DNA of 64,000 bases from Steinernema hermaphroditum (lineage: Eukaryota > Nematoda > Chromadorea > Rhabditida > Steinernematidae). Below the pieces are notes generated by a model. The model did not search any database and was not told where the DNA came from. It saw nothing but the letters and a program-made list of their open reading frames with translations. The position numbers were made by a program, and so were the translations under genes. Of this stretch, positions 23,562 to 35,223 are shown in pieces (positions within the stretch are counted from its first letter, which is position 1; the number at the start of each line of letters is the position of its first letter). The stretch lies in NCBI GenBank assembly GCA_030435675.1, contig CM059623.1:12680092-12744091 (forward strand), read 5' to 3'.

Positions 23562-24779
23562 TTTGACTGTTTAAGAATTCCATCTACTGTTTGCCTCTTT
23601 AAGGTGTTCAGTTGTAGTTCATCTGATGCATAACACAAACTGAAAACAAGGACCTTGACCGTTTGCAGTAATTCGGCTGCCCAAGAGTTCATCATGACTC
23701 AGACATAAACCTTCAAAGCATCTTACGTTCAGTTTCCAGTTATGATTCAATCGATTCTTCTTTCTGTTGTTTGCTTCTTCTATTCTAGCCCATCCGGTGT
23801 CCATCACTATCCGATGACAAGGACCTCCACCGTTTGTATCAGGTTCCCGTCATATATGCAGGTAGCCACAGCTAGCGTCGCTTTTGAAAACGATGAGACA
23901 TCGCTTTGTTATTTGGTTTATCGAAATAGTCGCTTTGAGCAAATTATCAATTTTTGCCATCTACCATACATATTCCTGACTCGATGGCATTACGCCGTGC
24001 AGAATGTCTCATAAACACACAAGAAAAAAGAAAGACAAGTATTATGCAGCTAGTTCTGTTCTTTTTTTTCGGTGGAGCAGACGATATCGGGCACAGCGAG
24101 CGGAGTGACTAGTCCTTGGTTCAGCTGGAGGTGCGGACTTCCGAGTTTCAACGATGCGTCGGAGTTGCGCGTTGATTACGGTTTCTTTTGGCGAGACGGT
24201 GGCTTGGAAGGTCTGAGACATCCAGTTAACCATTTTACTCTTGATCGATAGAATTACACTTTCTTCTGACACTGTAGTTTTTTTCTTTCTTTGGTGCATG
24301 ATCTCTGTCAGTTATCGGTCATGAAGTGCTCATGTCGAGCGAGATTAGAACACGGCGGAACAGAGATGCATCGGGATGAAATCCATTCGGTACGGCTGCT
24401 GGTGTGGACATCGAATCCCGCAGCGAAACCTTGTTAGCTTGAGTGGGCGGCGCTGATAAGCTCCTGGGTCAGGAGGATGGATCTACGGTATGCCTGGTGT
24501 TCTGCTAAGAAATTTACAACCCTGATACAAGCATTTGTTTTTCGGGCAGCGAACTGCTACCGAACTACTTACACCGAGGAGTCCCATCTTCGGTACACCT
24601 ACTAAACTTAGGCATGGTCAAGGATACGTTCCGCAACAAAGCTCCCATTTGGATTTACAGAAAACTCATAACTCACACCTTTTCTTCAACGCTTTTTCGC
24701 ATTTGTTAAAAGGTATCATTCGTTCATTCATAAAACGATTTGTTTACGTGTTCTACATGGGCGCTGGGCACATACAATC
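23562..24779. other. intergenic, no firm gene
   Basis: Short open frames are present, for instance a basic minus-strand frame at 24042-24299, but none has splice support, a recognisable motif or a partner exon. I see no RNA gene. Confidence 0.4.
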
Positions 24780-26316
24780 ATGGGCGCTGTCTATTCTACG
24801 CTTTGGACGGCCACAGCAAAGGAAGACTATATCAGCCGTCTGCCGAACGAGGTGCTCCTCGAAATTTTTAGCTATGTGCCAAGAAACGGCAGACTTCGCA
24901 TGGTCAATAGCCATTGGAACCGCCTAATTTTGCCTCTTCTCGACGAAGTCTTTTTGACCATTACAGTTACACCACGAGAAAAAGAGAAAAACGTGCTGTC
25001 ACCGTTCATTTTAGAAGCAAACTCTACGTATAAACTCAACTGTAAGAGACGGGAGTTCATGGCCACAGATCTGCGTCACGTGCCTCACTTCGTCACATTA
25101 GAAATATCGCTTAATGCTTACGGCTGTGTGATCAGTCAAAGTCAATGCGATTTCTTCAACGACATGTTCGTTCTTTCCAAAGACAGAATACGACATCTTG
25201 ATATAAGAGCCATGAAACTGGACGTCTCTCCTGAATCCTTTCGCACTCTACTGAATTTCCCGACTTCGAGTAGGGTCTCAGAATTGAAGTGGGACGTGCA
25301 AGAAGTTTCGGAAGTGCAGTCATAGCTGCTCGCTGACTTTATGGAGAACAACTTAGAATTGACGGTAAATGGTTGTTTTTTTGGAATCTTGATAATTCGA
25401 TTTAGTGCGTTGATGTAAAACTGTTCTCGGAGACTGTGGCCGAACGAATATTCGAAGTTTCGCGAAAAATTTTCAAGGCTGATCGCGACGTAGCGCAATA
25501 TTACCGAAGCAAATACAGCTCTGGATACTGGGCAGATGAACCAACGAATCGGGAGCACAATCGAAATGTTCTTTCATTGGTGGAGGTAAGAGTTTTGATC
25601 GTAATTTCTACAGTACCTTCATTGATCAGAGCCACAATTTTTAGTCTTCAAAGCCCCCAAAGTGACAGTCGCCAATTTGGTTGAACGTGATGGACGTGAT
25701 GTCGAGGTTGTCCATGACCGTCCATGGCGAAAAAAACTGAAACATGTCCTTCCATCAAGGTCTTGTCGCAATCACTCTGACCCATGTTTTCTCATCCATG
25801 CATGGTTTATGCCTATCCAAAAATGATATTTTTCAGGCCGCTCTCCACAGCGAAAGCGAGGTTTACTTGGATGCCTATCTGAGCAATAACTTGAAAAAGA
25901 AGCTCGTAAAGCAGCTTCAGTTCAAACGTGTCAAACCGAACGAATGGTCATATGCGGACGAGCGATTCTACAAAATCACAAATCCCAGTGGCATCGACGA
26001 TGATTTGACCAAGATCAAGCTTACGATTTTCAACGAAGACCCAATGACGATACATTCTCTCCTATTGAATCAGACAACCGATTTTGAAGGAGTTCTCAGC
26101 TCAATATATCACGAATATGGACAACTAAATTTTGAAATCATCGATGCGAACACTATAGAAGTATCGATGTTCAAACAGCAATCATCAGAGGAACTGAAGA
26201 AGTAAGTTGTTTGCGCATGTGTTCATTATCGAAGCAATTTTAGATTATTCGAAACGGAATTCTCGAAACTTTTTGGAATGCAAGTTAACGTTATACTCAA
26301 GTATATGAGGTGTTGA
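24780..26316 (+). pseudogene. F-box gene, probably inactivated
   Basis: The first exon encodes a recognisable F-box (ISRLPNEVLLEIFSYVP...LRMVNSHW) followed by a C-terminal domain typical of nematode F-box proteins. Coding continues in the same frame past a TAG at 25323-25325 to a splice donor at about 25368, then exon 25406-25585 (60 codons). Coding-like sequence follows in 25630-25760, then an exon from about 25837 to 26201, and a last exon 26244-26316 joined with correct phase. Two defects stand out: the in-frame TAG, and my inability to join the exon ending 25585 to the next coding segment in frame with GT-AG sites. A CAG to TAG change would explain the first. Without transcripts I call it a pseudogene. 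If functional, it would be an SCF substrate adaptor. Confidence 0.6.
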
Positions 26317-26403
26317 GAGACATGTCTTCACGATTCTTTTGTTTTATAACTCTCCAGAATGTAACTTCTAATGGGTCATAAATGATCGGATGAGTGTATA
26401 ATC

Positions 26404-26455
26404 GGAATGAGTGATCGGCTGTTCTTGGCCATCCTTGTTGGTGCAATGATCGTAC
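26404..26455 (+). repeat. dispersed repeat shared with 22255-22345
   Basis: Words such as GTTCTTGGCCATC and TGTTGGTGCAA are shared in inverted orientation with 22255-22345. An open frame starting here looks like a signal peptide by chance. Confidence 0.55.
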
Positions 26456-26757
26456 AAGTGTCGGGACTCCGCCACGGCGGTCCCGCACTATTAGAAAAGG
26501 TCACCGCCGACAGTTCTCTTAGAGAGTGTCAATCCAACTTTCTGCCCACGCAGACAGCGCCGATCCGACTCTCAGCCCACCGGCAGAGAGTTAGCGGCGC
26601 CTCTCGTCTGCCTTCGCTTTGTCTCCTGTGTTGTCCGCCACTGGGCTTCCCTCCAATACCCGATCCCTTTCTTCGTGAGCCATATTCAAAACTTAGTAGC
26701 AATAAAGAATAACGTTAATAAGCGCTTCTATTGGGATAAGGCACCCCCCCTCCAATA

Positions 26758-27200
26758 CAGGATGACCAGAAAGTTCTCTGAAATTAAAAACAGGCGTTTT
26801 ATAATAGTCAGCGCATCCAAATCGGGAAACAAACTACTACCTTATTCAGCACGCTAAATTACGTACGTATAACCCAAATATCACTCGAAGTGGTCATCTT
26901 TAGCGTCGATACAGAGCTGAAGATGCTTGTTGGAAATTAGGCCAATGCACGCAGCGGTTTGCAGACTCATTTCTTCCCAGGCTTGTTCTAGCGTTCTCTT
27001 CAGGGAGTCTGTGATGGCTAGGCGCCTTCGTCAGGCCCTCTTCTCCAAAATATACCCAATTGCGCAGTTCATAGAATTCAGATCAGACGAATTAGAGGGC
27101 CAAATGCCTCTGCCGAAATCACCTCTTCGGCGGTCCGATGCTCGCTGCTCGCTGAAACTCGAATTTCGAAAACCACCGACGGTTGAGCTGATAACTTTTC
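26758..27200 (-). mobile_element. mariner-like element fragment
   Basis: The left end reads TA then CAGGATGACCAGAAAGTTC, a mariner-type terminal repeat. Inside, on the minus strand, degenerate transposase C-terminal sequence is readable in pieces: WPSNSSDLN (the D-x-N catalytic region of mariner), QAWEEMS and CIDAK..HFE. Frames are broken. The same element, shorter, is at 50077-50410. The right end is not clear, so the boundary at 27200 is approximate. Confidence 0.75.
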
Positions 27201-27355
27201 GAATTTGAGAAGTCTCAGATTTATTTAACATTCATTTTTAACACGGAGACCTGCAGATAATGCTCTCATACTTAATACACAGTTTTCAGTTTAACATTCT
27301 TCTCAATTATCAACAAACGTACAAATTCAGAGATACATGAAATGAACAACGTGCA

Positions 27356-28053
27356 TTAGGATCGCGAATCGTTTTGGGACTCAGCTGAGATTTTAGCTTT
27401 CAGTTCGTGTTCAAACTGGTCCATTCTCTTCTTGATGAGCGAGCAACAGGTCTTCACCTCCCTCTGGAAGACGCGGTACCGTTCAAGGAGCAATTTGTTG
27501 CTCGGTGGCCTCTGGCTCCTCTGCTGCTTCTTCTCCTCTTCTTTGACCACTTGAGCAAAATTGGTCATTTCGTGGTCGAGTTTGCACATGTACTTACAGA
27601 CTTCCTCGACGAGATCTTTGAAACTCGTCGAAGGGAATTCGCTGAAGGAAGGGAGCGCCTGTGTTTTTTGCCCGGAAGCGGTCGCAGGAGTGAGAGAAGC
27701 AGCTGTATGAGGCATCTCGTCGTTGTCCACGTGGACTCCATTCGGAGCAGCAGCAGGCAAGTGGCGGCGGCTAGAGCGGTGCGATTCGGCCTTCTTGTTG
27801 GCCTCCTGGATCTTCATTCTTTCCAGAACTTGTCTCATTGCCAAGGGAATGTGGTCAGCCTCGATGGTTTCGATGGGCGTTGGGCTTCTCGGAGGCGGAG
27901 GTGTACTTGGCAAGGTTCGTCTTGTCGCCGGTCGCCCGCGTCTCTTGATTGGCTTGAATCTCAAGTATTCCACCTTAGAAATCTAACTTATGAGCTCACC
28001 GTGGCTTCTTGTACGAGCGGAGCCGGACTTGGCGAACGCATGAGCGATCTCAT
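27356..28053 (-). CDS. proline-rich, charged coiled-coil protein of unknown function
   Basis: Two exons (28053-28000 and 27952-27356, 47-nt intron) give about 216 residues. An N-terminal basic, proline-rich region (KRRGRP, TPPPPRSPTP) looks like a nuclear localisation or AT-hook-like patch. The C-terminal half is strongly helical and charged (KEEEKKQQ, RMDQFEHELKAK), consistent with a coiled coil. The frame remains open upstream of 28053 to a good acceptor (GATTTCCAG, near 28142) through an acidic/arginine-rich stretch (YDEDDDY, RRTPPRE), so the true start may be in an upstream exon I could not find. It resembles in design, not clearly in sequence, the next gene on the same strand (29076-30155). 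No known family is recognised. Confidence 0.6.
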
Positions 28054-28143
28054 CTTCGCTTCTCTTGGCGGTGTTCGGCGCGGAGAGCCTCGGTGCACGA
28101 ACGCATGTTGAGGCTTATAGTCGTCGTCTTCGTCATATCGAGG

Positions 28144-29075
28144 CCTGCGGGCTGGAAATCGGTGAATTTAGGTGGGAACACACTTATGTGCTAGCGCTTA
28201 TGAATGATCTTCAGTCAGAACAAAACAGGTGGTATCGAAGCAAGTTGAAAAGGGCATTTTTTGGCTGTTCACTTATGAAGCACAAAAAAATACACAAAGA
28301 TTGAGACTGTATTGGAAATAGATCACCAACCAATTGTGATATAAACAGCCTCATGATTGCCCTTCTATTCATCACCTTTTTCAGTCACATATCCCCATTA
28401 TACAGGGCAATCCTTATACCTCAGGAGTGTTTTTAGTCAACTAATAATATCAGATAAACCATACCAGCTGGAGAACGGCGCGGCGCGTGACGACTGGCAT
28501 ATTTGCAGAGCGAAAGCACCCTAAAATTCTCGACTTATTCACAGGACAAACCTAGCAGTTCATAAAAGATAGTTTCTTCTAGAAGTTGAAAACATAGACC
28601 TACTTCAGACGTAGAAGAAGTCGTACTCCTCGTGCTATAGCAACGCTGTAGTGAACGTGGCCGTCGTGTGGAAGCTGTCCTCAAATCGGATTGCAATTAA
28701 GTCGGATGGAAAACATAATTATCGCGTTACACGGCACGTGACCAGCGTCCACCTGTTCTCATAGAAAGCGCCAGAATCGGCAACAGATCGATAAGTGTAA
28801 TGTTCGATAGATATTCATTGGATCCAGGTCAGAGAGGGGCCATTTTAGTCCTTTGGAGTGATACAATAGGGGCACACAATGGGTTAATTCTAATCGGACA
28901 ACCAGCATCGAACGGAGAATGTATGGGGCTTGGACTGGGCATAGGAGCGGTAAGATGAAGGGATGAGGCATGGAACGGCGAAGCGTGTTGACCTTACGCC
29001 CGATAAGTATTCCGGCATCGGACGACAGGTAAACCTTTACTTTAATCTTCACAATCGAAAGAAACATCGATGTCG
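28144..29075. other. intergenic, no gene seen
   Basis: This gap lies between the two proline-rich coiled-coil genes. I find no convincing exon. The phrase GATGAGGCATGGA near 28961 recurs near 15014 and 63598 in slightly altered form. Confidence 0.4.
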
Positions 29076-30155
29076 CTACCGGGACACTTCAGCCATCTTC
29101 GCTTTGAAGTACTTTTCGAATTTCTTCTCATTCCTCTCGATGTCTTTTCGATCTTTTGCATTCTGAGCTTCCCGCTTCTCAATTTCCTTTCGCTTACTAT
29201 CCACGTAAGTTGTCAGTTCCATGTACTTCTTGCCAATATCGTCCAGGATCTCGCTTACAGAGAGTGATTGATTATGTGGAACGGTACGACGTTGAGCTGG
29301 AGGAGGAGTTATGTCACTGCTGGGTGTTCGAGGTTCTTCTCCCTGCATCGGCCTCTTTGCTTTAGCGGCTTTTGAAGCCGGCGTAGGAGGCTGAGAGCGC
29401 GGACCCACATTTTGGGGCGTTTTACCTTGGGCGGCTTTGGAACGGGATCTGGTCCTGACCGGAGAACGCGAAGGGTCGGGAGTTCGTAGAGCTCCACCTC
29501 GACTCCTAGCCCTCTTGACTGTGGGTGGCGGGGTCACAAGTCCAGGATTTACACCTGCTTATGATTCTTTGTACAGGCTGTCCAACTCGTTTGAGACGAT
29601 TAGTCGCTTCATCGATTCCGGATACTTCGACAGATCCATGTTGGGTAGGTTGCATAGAAATGCCATTTGGAACTTTGGGGGCAATCGCTCCAACTTGTCC
29701 AAATCGACATATGGCGCGAAGCCGCTGTCTAGCGCTGTGGCTGGAGGGGCGCCTTCCCCGCTTGGACCCGGCTGCGGATGCACAGGATCCGGCGTTTGAG
29801 ATCTCCTTCGCGGCCTACTTGAACAAGGCTTGAAGGTCATAGTCGGGGCAGGCTGGAGATCGATCTTCTTGGGTCCTTTGGTCGGGTCTTGTTGGCCAAT
29901 ATAGCGATCGGCTGGTGGTGGTGTCGGCTCTCTTTTTATCTTCGGAACTGGCGTCGGACTGGTCGGCGGAGTTCTTTCCCTTCCTTGCCTGACATGCTCA
30001 GGTTGAGCGTTCTGATGGGCACGGTACTGTTTGGCCTGCTTTGAAGCCCTCTCCATCAGTGGCGAGCGACTCCGCTTGCGTGGGCCTTAAAACACCATGA
30101 GTAAGACGTTAAAAATTGGAATGAAATTACCTGAAGCGGTCGTGGTGGGAGCCAT
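29076..30155 (-). CDS. proline-rich coiled-coil protein with an internal in-frame stop
   Basis: Exon 1 (30155-30131) encodes MAPTTTAS; a 45-nt intron leads to exon 2 from 30085. The protein has RS- and KR-rich patches (PRKRSRSP), then proline/threonine-rich sequence (TPPTSPTPVPKIKREPTPPP) and a leucine-containing segment, ending at a TAA at 29559-29561 (about 184 residues). Directly after the TAA the same frame stays open to 29076 with the same style (TPPPTVKRARS, RTPDPSRSPVRTRSRSK) and a C-terminal coiled coil (KKYMEL...KRKEIEKREAQ). The downstream part has no good ATG start. I could find no GT-AG intron that removes the stop in frame. Either the gene carries a nonsense mutation, or readthrough or an unusual splice joins the halves. 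Confidence 0.6.
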
Positions 30156-33100
30156 AGCTATAATCAGGAGCAAAAAAGAACGCATTTGCGTGGAAATCGC
30201 ACATTTATGCATGCAAAATGCATCGCATGATCAGAAAAAGCGATGTACTCAAGGAAGCATCGCTATGCTCAGCTGGGGGATAAGCGAAATATGTCACAGG
30301 ATAGCTGATTGACAGAGTATCGGATTGGAAGAAGCGTAGGCGGGGAAAGTAATGAAATTATGCCAAGAAACTACTAGTGAAAATGAATTGTTGCTAGCAC
30401 TCAAAAAGCCACTTTACGGAATATACCGACCGACTGCGGTAGACCAAATAGAACCCGAACCCGCGTAAGATGGCAAAATGATCTCAAGATATTACCAGAC
30501 CTGTGTGTGTGTGCTGAATTGCTGAAACTGTTTTCAACCGTCCTGGAACGAGAAATCGAAGCATTAACGAATCTTGAAGAAGGTTTGAATATTGCAAGAA
30601 ATTTTTTCAATATCATTTTTTTCGAAAATTTCAAAAGGTGAGAGGAATGATCATATGGTTGCTGCCACAAGGGCGCAGAGATCGATATTAAAATTGTTAC
30701 GACGACGACCTATATGCCCTCCGCAAAAGCAAGATTTGAGTTATATCCAGTACGCAAAGGAAGACTGAAGTTGCTCGGTTGCTAAAACTAAAAAAAATTG
30801 AGTTCATAAACTGCAAGATGAAAGAAAAAGGAACGGACCCACCCCGATTCTAGTTTCGAGAAAACAATAAACCCCAAAGGCTCGTTATATCCGAAGGTTT
30901 GGCAAGATAACAATTGGAAGTTGAAGAAGGACTCCGAGATCAAAAATTTCGAAATCTAAGAAAACATATAGAATCGATATCGATTGTCAAGACACGCAAC
31001 GATTATATAATTCAATATCATGACCAGACGGGAACACCATGTAAACAGATTATCCACGATAGATAAGAAGAACGGTCATATCAATACATACTATACCCAT
31101 TAGTTTATACTTTATCTTCTCATACCAAAAGCTCACGCCTTGGGAAAGGTCTTATATTTACACAAGAGCCACTTTGTCAAGGCGCGCTGGTGGGTACTAT
31201 GCCCATATTTTCGAAATATTCGTCGTCGTGATATCGTAAACAGCACTGAGACTCAAATAGCACATAGCAACGTTCGCCTCAAGAGAATTTATGGTCCCGC
31301 GCCGTCATAAAAAACTAACGGAGCGTGGGCAAAAAGTGCGCACAAAGTGCAACAGGGGAAAGACTGATCGTCGTTCACGACTATGCGTGTGGACCACCTT
31401 CTTCTGAGTGCTTCTGAATAGGTCCACCACCTTACGTCCAAATCACTTAGGGCTCGATTTATCGGCTCAACCAATAATCTTGGTTGAGACATTTGAAAGT
31501 AGCCTCACCGGTTATTGGGTAAGGGCGAGAACGTCCCATATGAGCGTTATTTCACTGTCGGCTATTTGCTAAGAAGCGGCAGGAGTCGATACTCACGAAA
31601 AGACACAAAGGAGAGATAAGATAAGCGCGACAATATCGCCACGCAACGAACAACGCATAAACTAAAGACAAAAATGTCCATATTGACATATTCAAAGGAA
31701 CACGTGACCTTGTTGTGAGGCCGGCTATGGCGACGTGAATAATGCCGATCGGCGCACGTGTTCCACAGGTGCCCGTAATGACACTATCTTCGAAATCAAG
31801 GGCAGTCCAAGCGGGTCACCATTTACGTGTAGTAATGAAGAACGTAGCTTCTTCTCGACATTACCTTACCTCTTTTGTGTAAACTTAGCCTTTTAATGAC
31901 GTTTACGTACGGAACAACTGCGGAAAAGCTTACGATCAACAGAGTTCACTACAAGAAAGCGGTTCAAAAACAAACCGATCGCAAAAACACGCAAAATTTC
32001 CATAATGATATGCAATCGACTGTCATAAATCCATTGGAAGGAATGTGCCGCACATAGGAATGAAATTTAATACATCTCGTGGAGCGTGAGTGGAAAATGT
32101 ATTTCGGAGCCTTTCCACTGTATTCAGCCAAGGATCAACCAAAAAAGTCTTAAAAAGCACACTGCACTACAAAAAATGGCACGTAAAATATGGTAATAAC
32201 TCACAGGGGACCATTCCGAAGTGTCAGACTCCGATCGAGCTCAACCTTTGACGGCTTTTACATTTAGTAATTTCCCAAAATATCAGCTGTCCATGTGACA
32301 GAAAATGGTTAAAATAAAGTCTGTTTAATAGCAGCGTTTTCTTTGCTTTACGGATGTTTGCCAGAAGCAACGATCCTGGTGAGCCAGAACTGACACACAA
32401 TGATGCTATCGGACGCGTAGAGTGCACGAAAAATCGATAATACCAAAAAAATAAACAGAACGCAGCGTGCGCTGCCGCGGAAGTGAACAAAGTGGCGAAG
32501 AAGACTGTTCGATGTACGAGAATTGTATTTCCTTGTAAACAAACAACACTTTGGTGGACACTCGACTATCTTTTTGATACAATTTTGAATGCTTTAGACT
32601 GCGCGTAATCCATAGGTATTTCTGCTGTCGGGTTTCCGCACACTGGCTGCGATATCCCGACAAAGAGACAGTTCTGTGGAACTGGCGACAACAGTCGTGG
32701 AGGAGCGGAGGCAACAATATCTGAAAACCTGAGAGAATAGTTCTTGGTTTTTCATTCAGCACCTAAGACAGACTAACCACGGACAAAGAGCTGGAAAGGG
32801 ATCTCCGAAGTGCGGAAATGACAGAACACGGTCCATTCTATCCATCGACATTTAGATTTGGTAATGCCGAGTTTCGACTGACACAGAAGGTCTGCTTTCG
32901 AATTACCCCCTTAAAATTCATTAAAAACGTAAGAATAGGAACTTAGATATTATACAAACTCAGAGGATTGTCACAGAATGCTTCCCATAATACTAAATGT
33001 AGTAGTAACTCCATTTCTATCTAACATATAATGCCAGTGTCACATAAAACAAAGATAACCGTTCGCAATTAATGGATATAGGTGCGATTTGGATGATCAT

Positions 33101-34334
33101 CCGGTGGTCAGAGAAATAAATTTAGGAGTTGTTAGCAGATCCAGACTACTAGGAACTTGGAAAAAAATCATCCAAAATGCCGTAAAACGTGGTTTTCCAA
33201 TTTAAAAATTGTAAACAAAAATCAAATCCTTTGTTTCCATATTTCACATACTAGGTCTAAATAAAAATGCTTTAGAATTTGTGCTTAATACAATATTTAA
33301 AAAGGCTGAATTCGATTAAAACAGAAGTAAACGCCGAACAAGTACAATGAAGAATTGATCAGGCCTGGAAAACCTTCAAGATAATGTATTCCTATAATAA
33401 TCCTCGATACAAAAAAAAATAATCCTTGATACAAAAATGTAAAGCCCAACTTGTTCGAGATATCGATCTAGGTGCTAATCTTCATTAACCAATTAAATTT
33501 CATATCTCCCTACTCCTTCAAGCGTTGCAAGAGTCTTTAAAACTTATCGTTTTTGGCATAACTGTCGTCCCCAGAAGACCTGCAACACTAGCGAGCCTGT
33601 TCTGACTTCTCCAGCACCGCCAGAGAAGCCGATATAAGACGAGATCCCGTGCCGTCTACAGCCAATGTCTGCTGTCTACATCGTCAGCTACCCTTTTGTT
33701 GTCTACTGTTTTCGTCAATTGCCTTCTCATTGTGTAGACTGTCTTTGCTTATGCCGTATTCGCAGTTAGGAGTGAGTCGTGGGTTTTGGGTCCGGACTGT
33801 TCGGTTGGTAATAAGCCCTCTCGTTTTGAACCACCGCATGAACCACCACTTTTCCTCTCCGTCACGCCAGGCGACAGCCACTGAAACTCGCCAGTGTACG
33901 CCGAAGAATCGCTGCAACTGTGAATTCTGTGTGGTCAGCTGCCCTGATGATTGTTTCCTTGATTCATCGTGATGTGCGATAATCATGTAAAGCATGAATT
34001 AAAATATTAATTTTTGCCTTTTTATCACAATCTATTTCTCCAAAGAATGCTTAAAGTCACATCATAGCCAACGCAGTTCCATCTCTGTCCACTCCAATTG
34101 TTCCTTCAAGCGTTTCTAAGTCGCAAAGAGGGTCAGCCACCCGACTCCGTCGGCGTCTGTCGCGCGACAGTCCCTCTCGGCTTCACGCGGTTTGTTTATT
34201 CAATCGATCACCGCTGCTGCTCGCTTTCGGTGGTTATCGTCTTCCCGGGCCAACTACGGCAACGACTCGCGGCCCCGGTGACTGATCGCGTCATTTCTTT
34301 TATTCCACGCAATTACATTCAAATCACATTGGAA
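30156..34334. other. long gene-poor intergenic region
   Basis: This 4.2 kb is AT-rich in places (32.8-33.5 kb) and has no recognisable coding exon, RNA gene or element. A cysteine-containing frame near 33649-33972 lacks splice or family support. The promoter of the gene at 34335 should lie in its right end. Confidence 0.45.
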
Positions 34335-34911
34335 ATGTCGTTCTCGTCGTTTGCCTCCTCTTCGTCCAGCATGCGAAGGGCCCCGCCGGTGCCCGTCTAC
34401 GGCCAAGCCGTGAATCAGAATCCGGCGATCGTCATCGCCCATTCCGACGTCGATTTGTCTTCGTCCTTCCGATCAGTGCACGATCAGCGTCGCTCCAGCC
34501 TCAATGTCGACACTAGCAACAATCTTGGAGTACAACAGCTACAGGTAATCCAACTAAAAGGCTAAAAAGGCTATCGAATGTAAAAGTCGTTTAGCCGCTC
34601 TCCGTCTCTCCGTTAAATGTGACGTACCTCAAGAAGCGATATGACCGACAGGATTCGCTTCTCGGCATGGAAATTCCAGTATTCGACAGAGTGAGTTCTT
34701 TAAATATAGATACATATTATAACACAACATTCAAACGATTTTGACTCTTTGCAATCGATGGTCATTGACTATTTGTAAAATACAAAGAGTGTTGATCTAG
34801 ACGGACGGACTCGATGGCAACGTTTTAGAATTTGCTGGCGTTGGTCGTCGTTGTAGAAGGGTTATTGCGAGTAACGGCTGCGCAACAAAGTGCAAATTGC
34901 TTCCTGTTTGA
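34335..34911 (+). CDS. small Ser-rich protein of unknown function
   Basis: I read three phase-0 exons, 34335-34544, 34595-34690 and 34801-34911, giving 138 residues. The start MSFSSFASSSSSMRRAPPVP is Ser-rich; the middle contains RSVHDQRRSS, suggestive of basophilic phosphorylation sites; exon 2 encodes TYLKKRYDRQDSLLGMEIPVF; the end is Cys-containing. There is no signal peptide or membrane segment. The open frame extends upstream in a less plausible composition, so I chose the ATG at 34335, which follows GGAA. The function is unknown, and exon 3 is the least certain part. Confidence 0.55.
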
Positions 34912-35223
34912 TTTTCCTGAAAACCTGAAAAAAAAAAAACATTCGTCTATCTTCCACCGTCTATCTTCCAGCTCAAAGTGGAGAGCCATTCTGGTGGTCT
35001 GCTTAAAATGCGAGGTCTCAGGCACCATTGCTGAAGTGTGACTTTTTCAACATTTGGCCTCTTTTGGTGATTTGTTTATGTTACGACATGGCGAACACAG
35101 CGATAGGTCCATTCTGCAAGCAAGACACAAGGCTGTATGCACGTGCTTGGAGGTAGTCGTTAGGGCACCCAATAGTTTACACTGCTATTTACACAAAAAA
35201 GTTCACAATTTGAGTTCGATCAA

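Noticed and set aside
26407..26712. Frame starting with a signal-peptide-like sequence
   Set aside because: The start coincides with a dispersed repeat found at 22255-22345, and the rest is low-complexity with no splice support.
33649..33972. Cysteine-containing 107-residue frame
   Set aside because: No signal peptide, domain or splice partner; composition is not clearly coding.
34098..34334. In-frame N-terminal extension of the gene at 34335
   Set aside because: The upstream residues have non-coding composition, and the ATG at 34335 starts the coherent Ser-rich protein.
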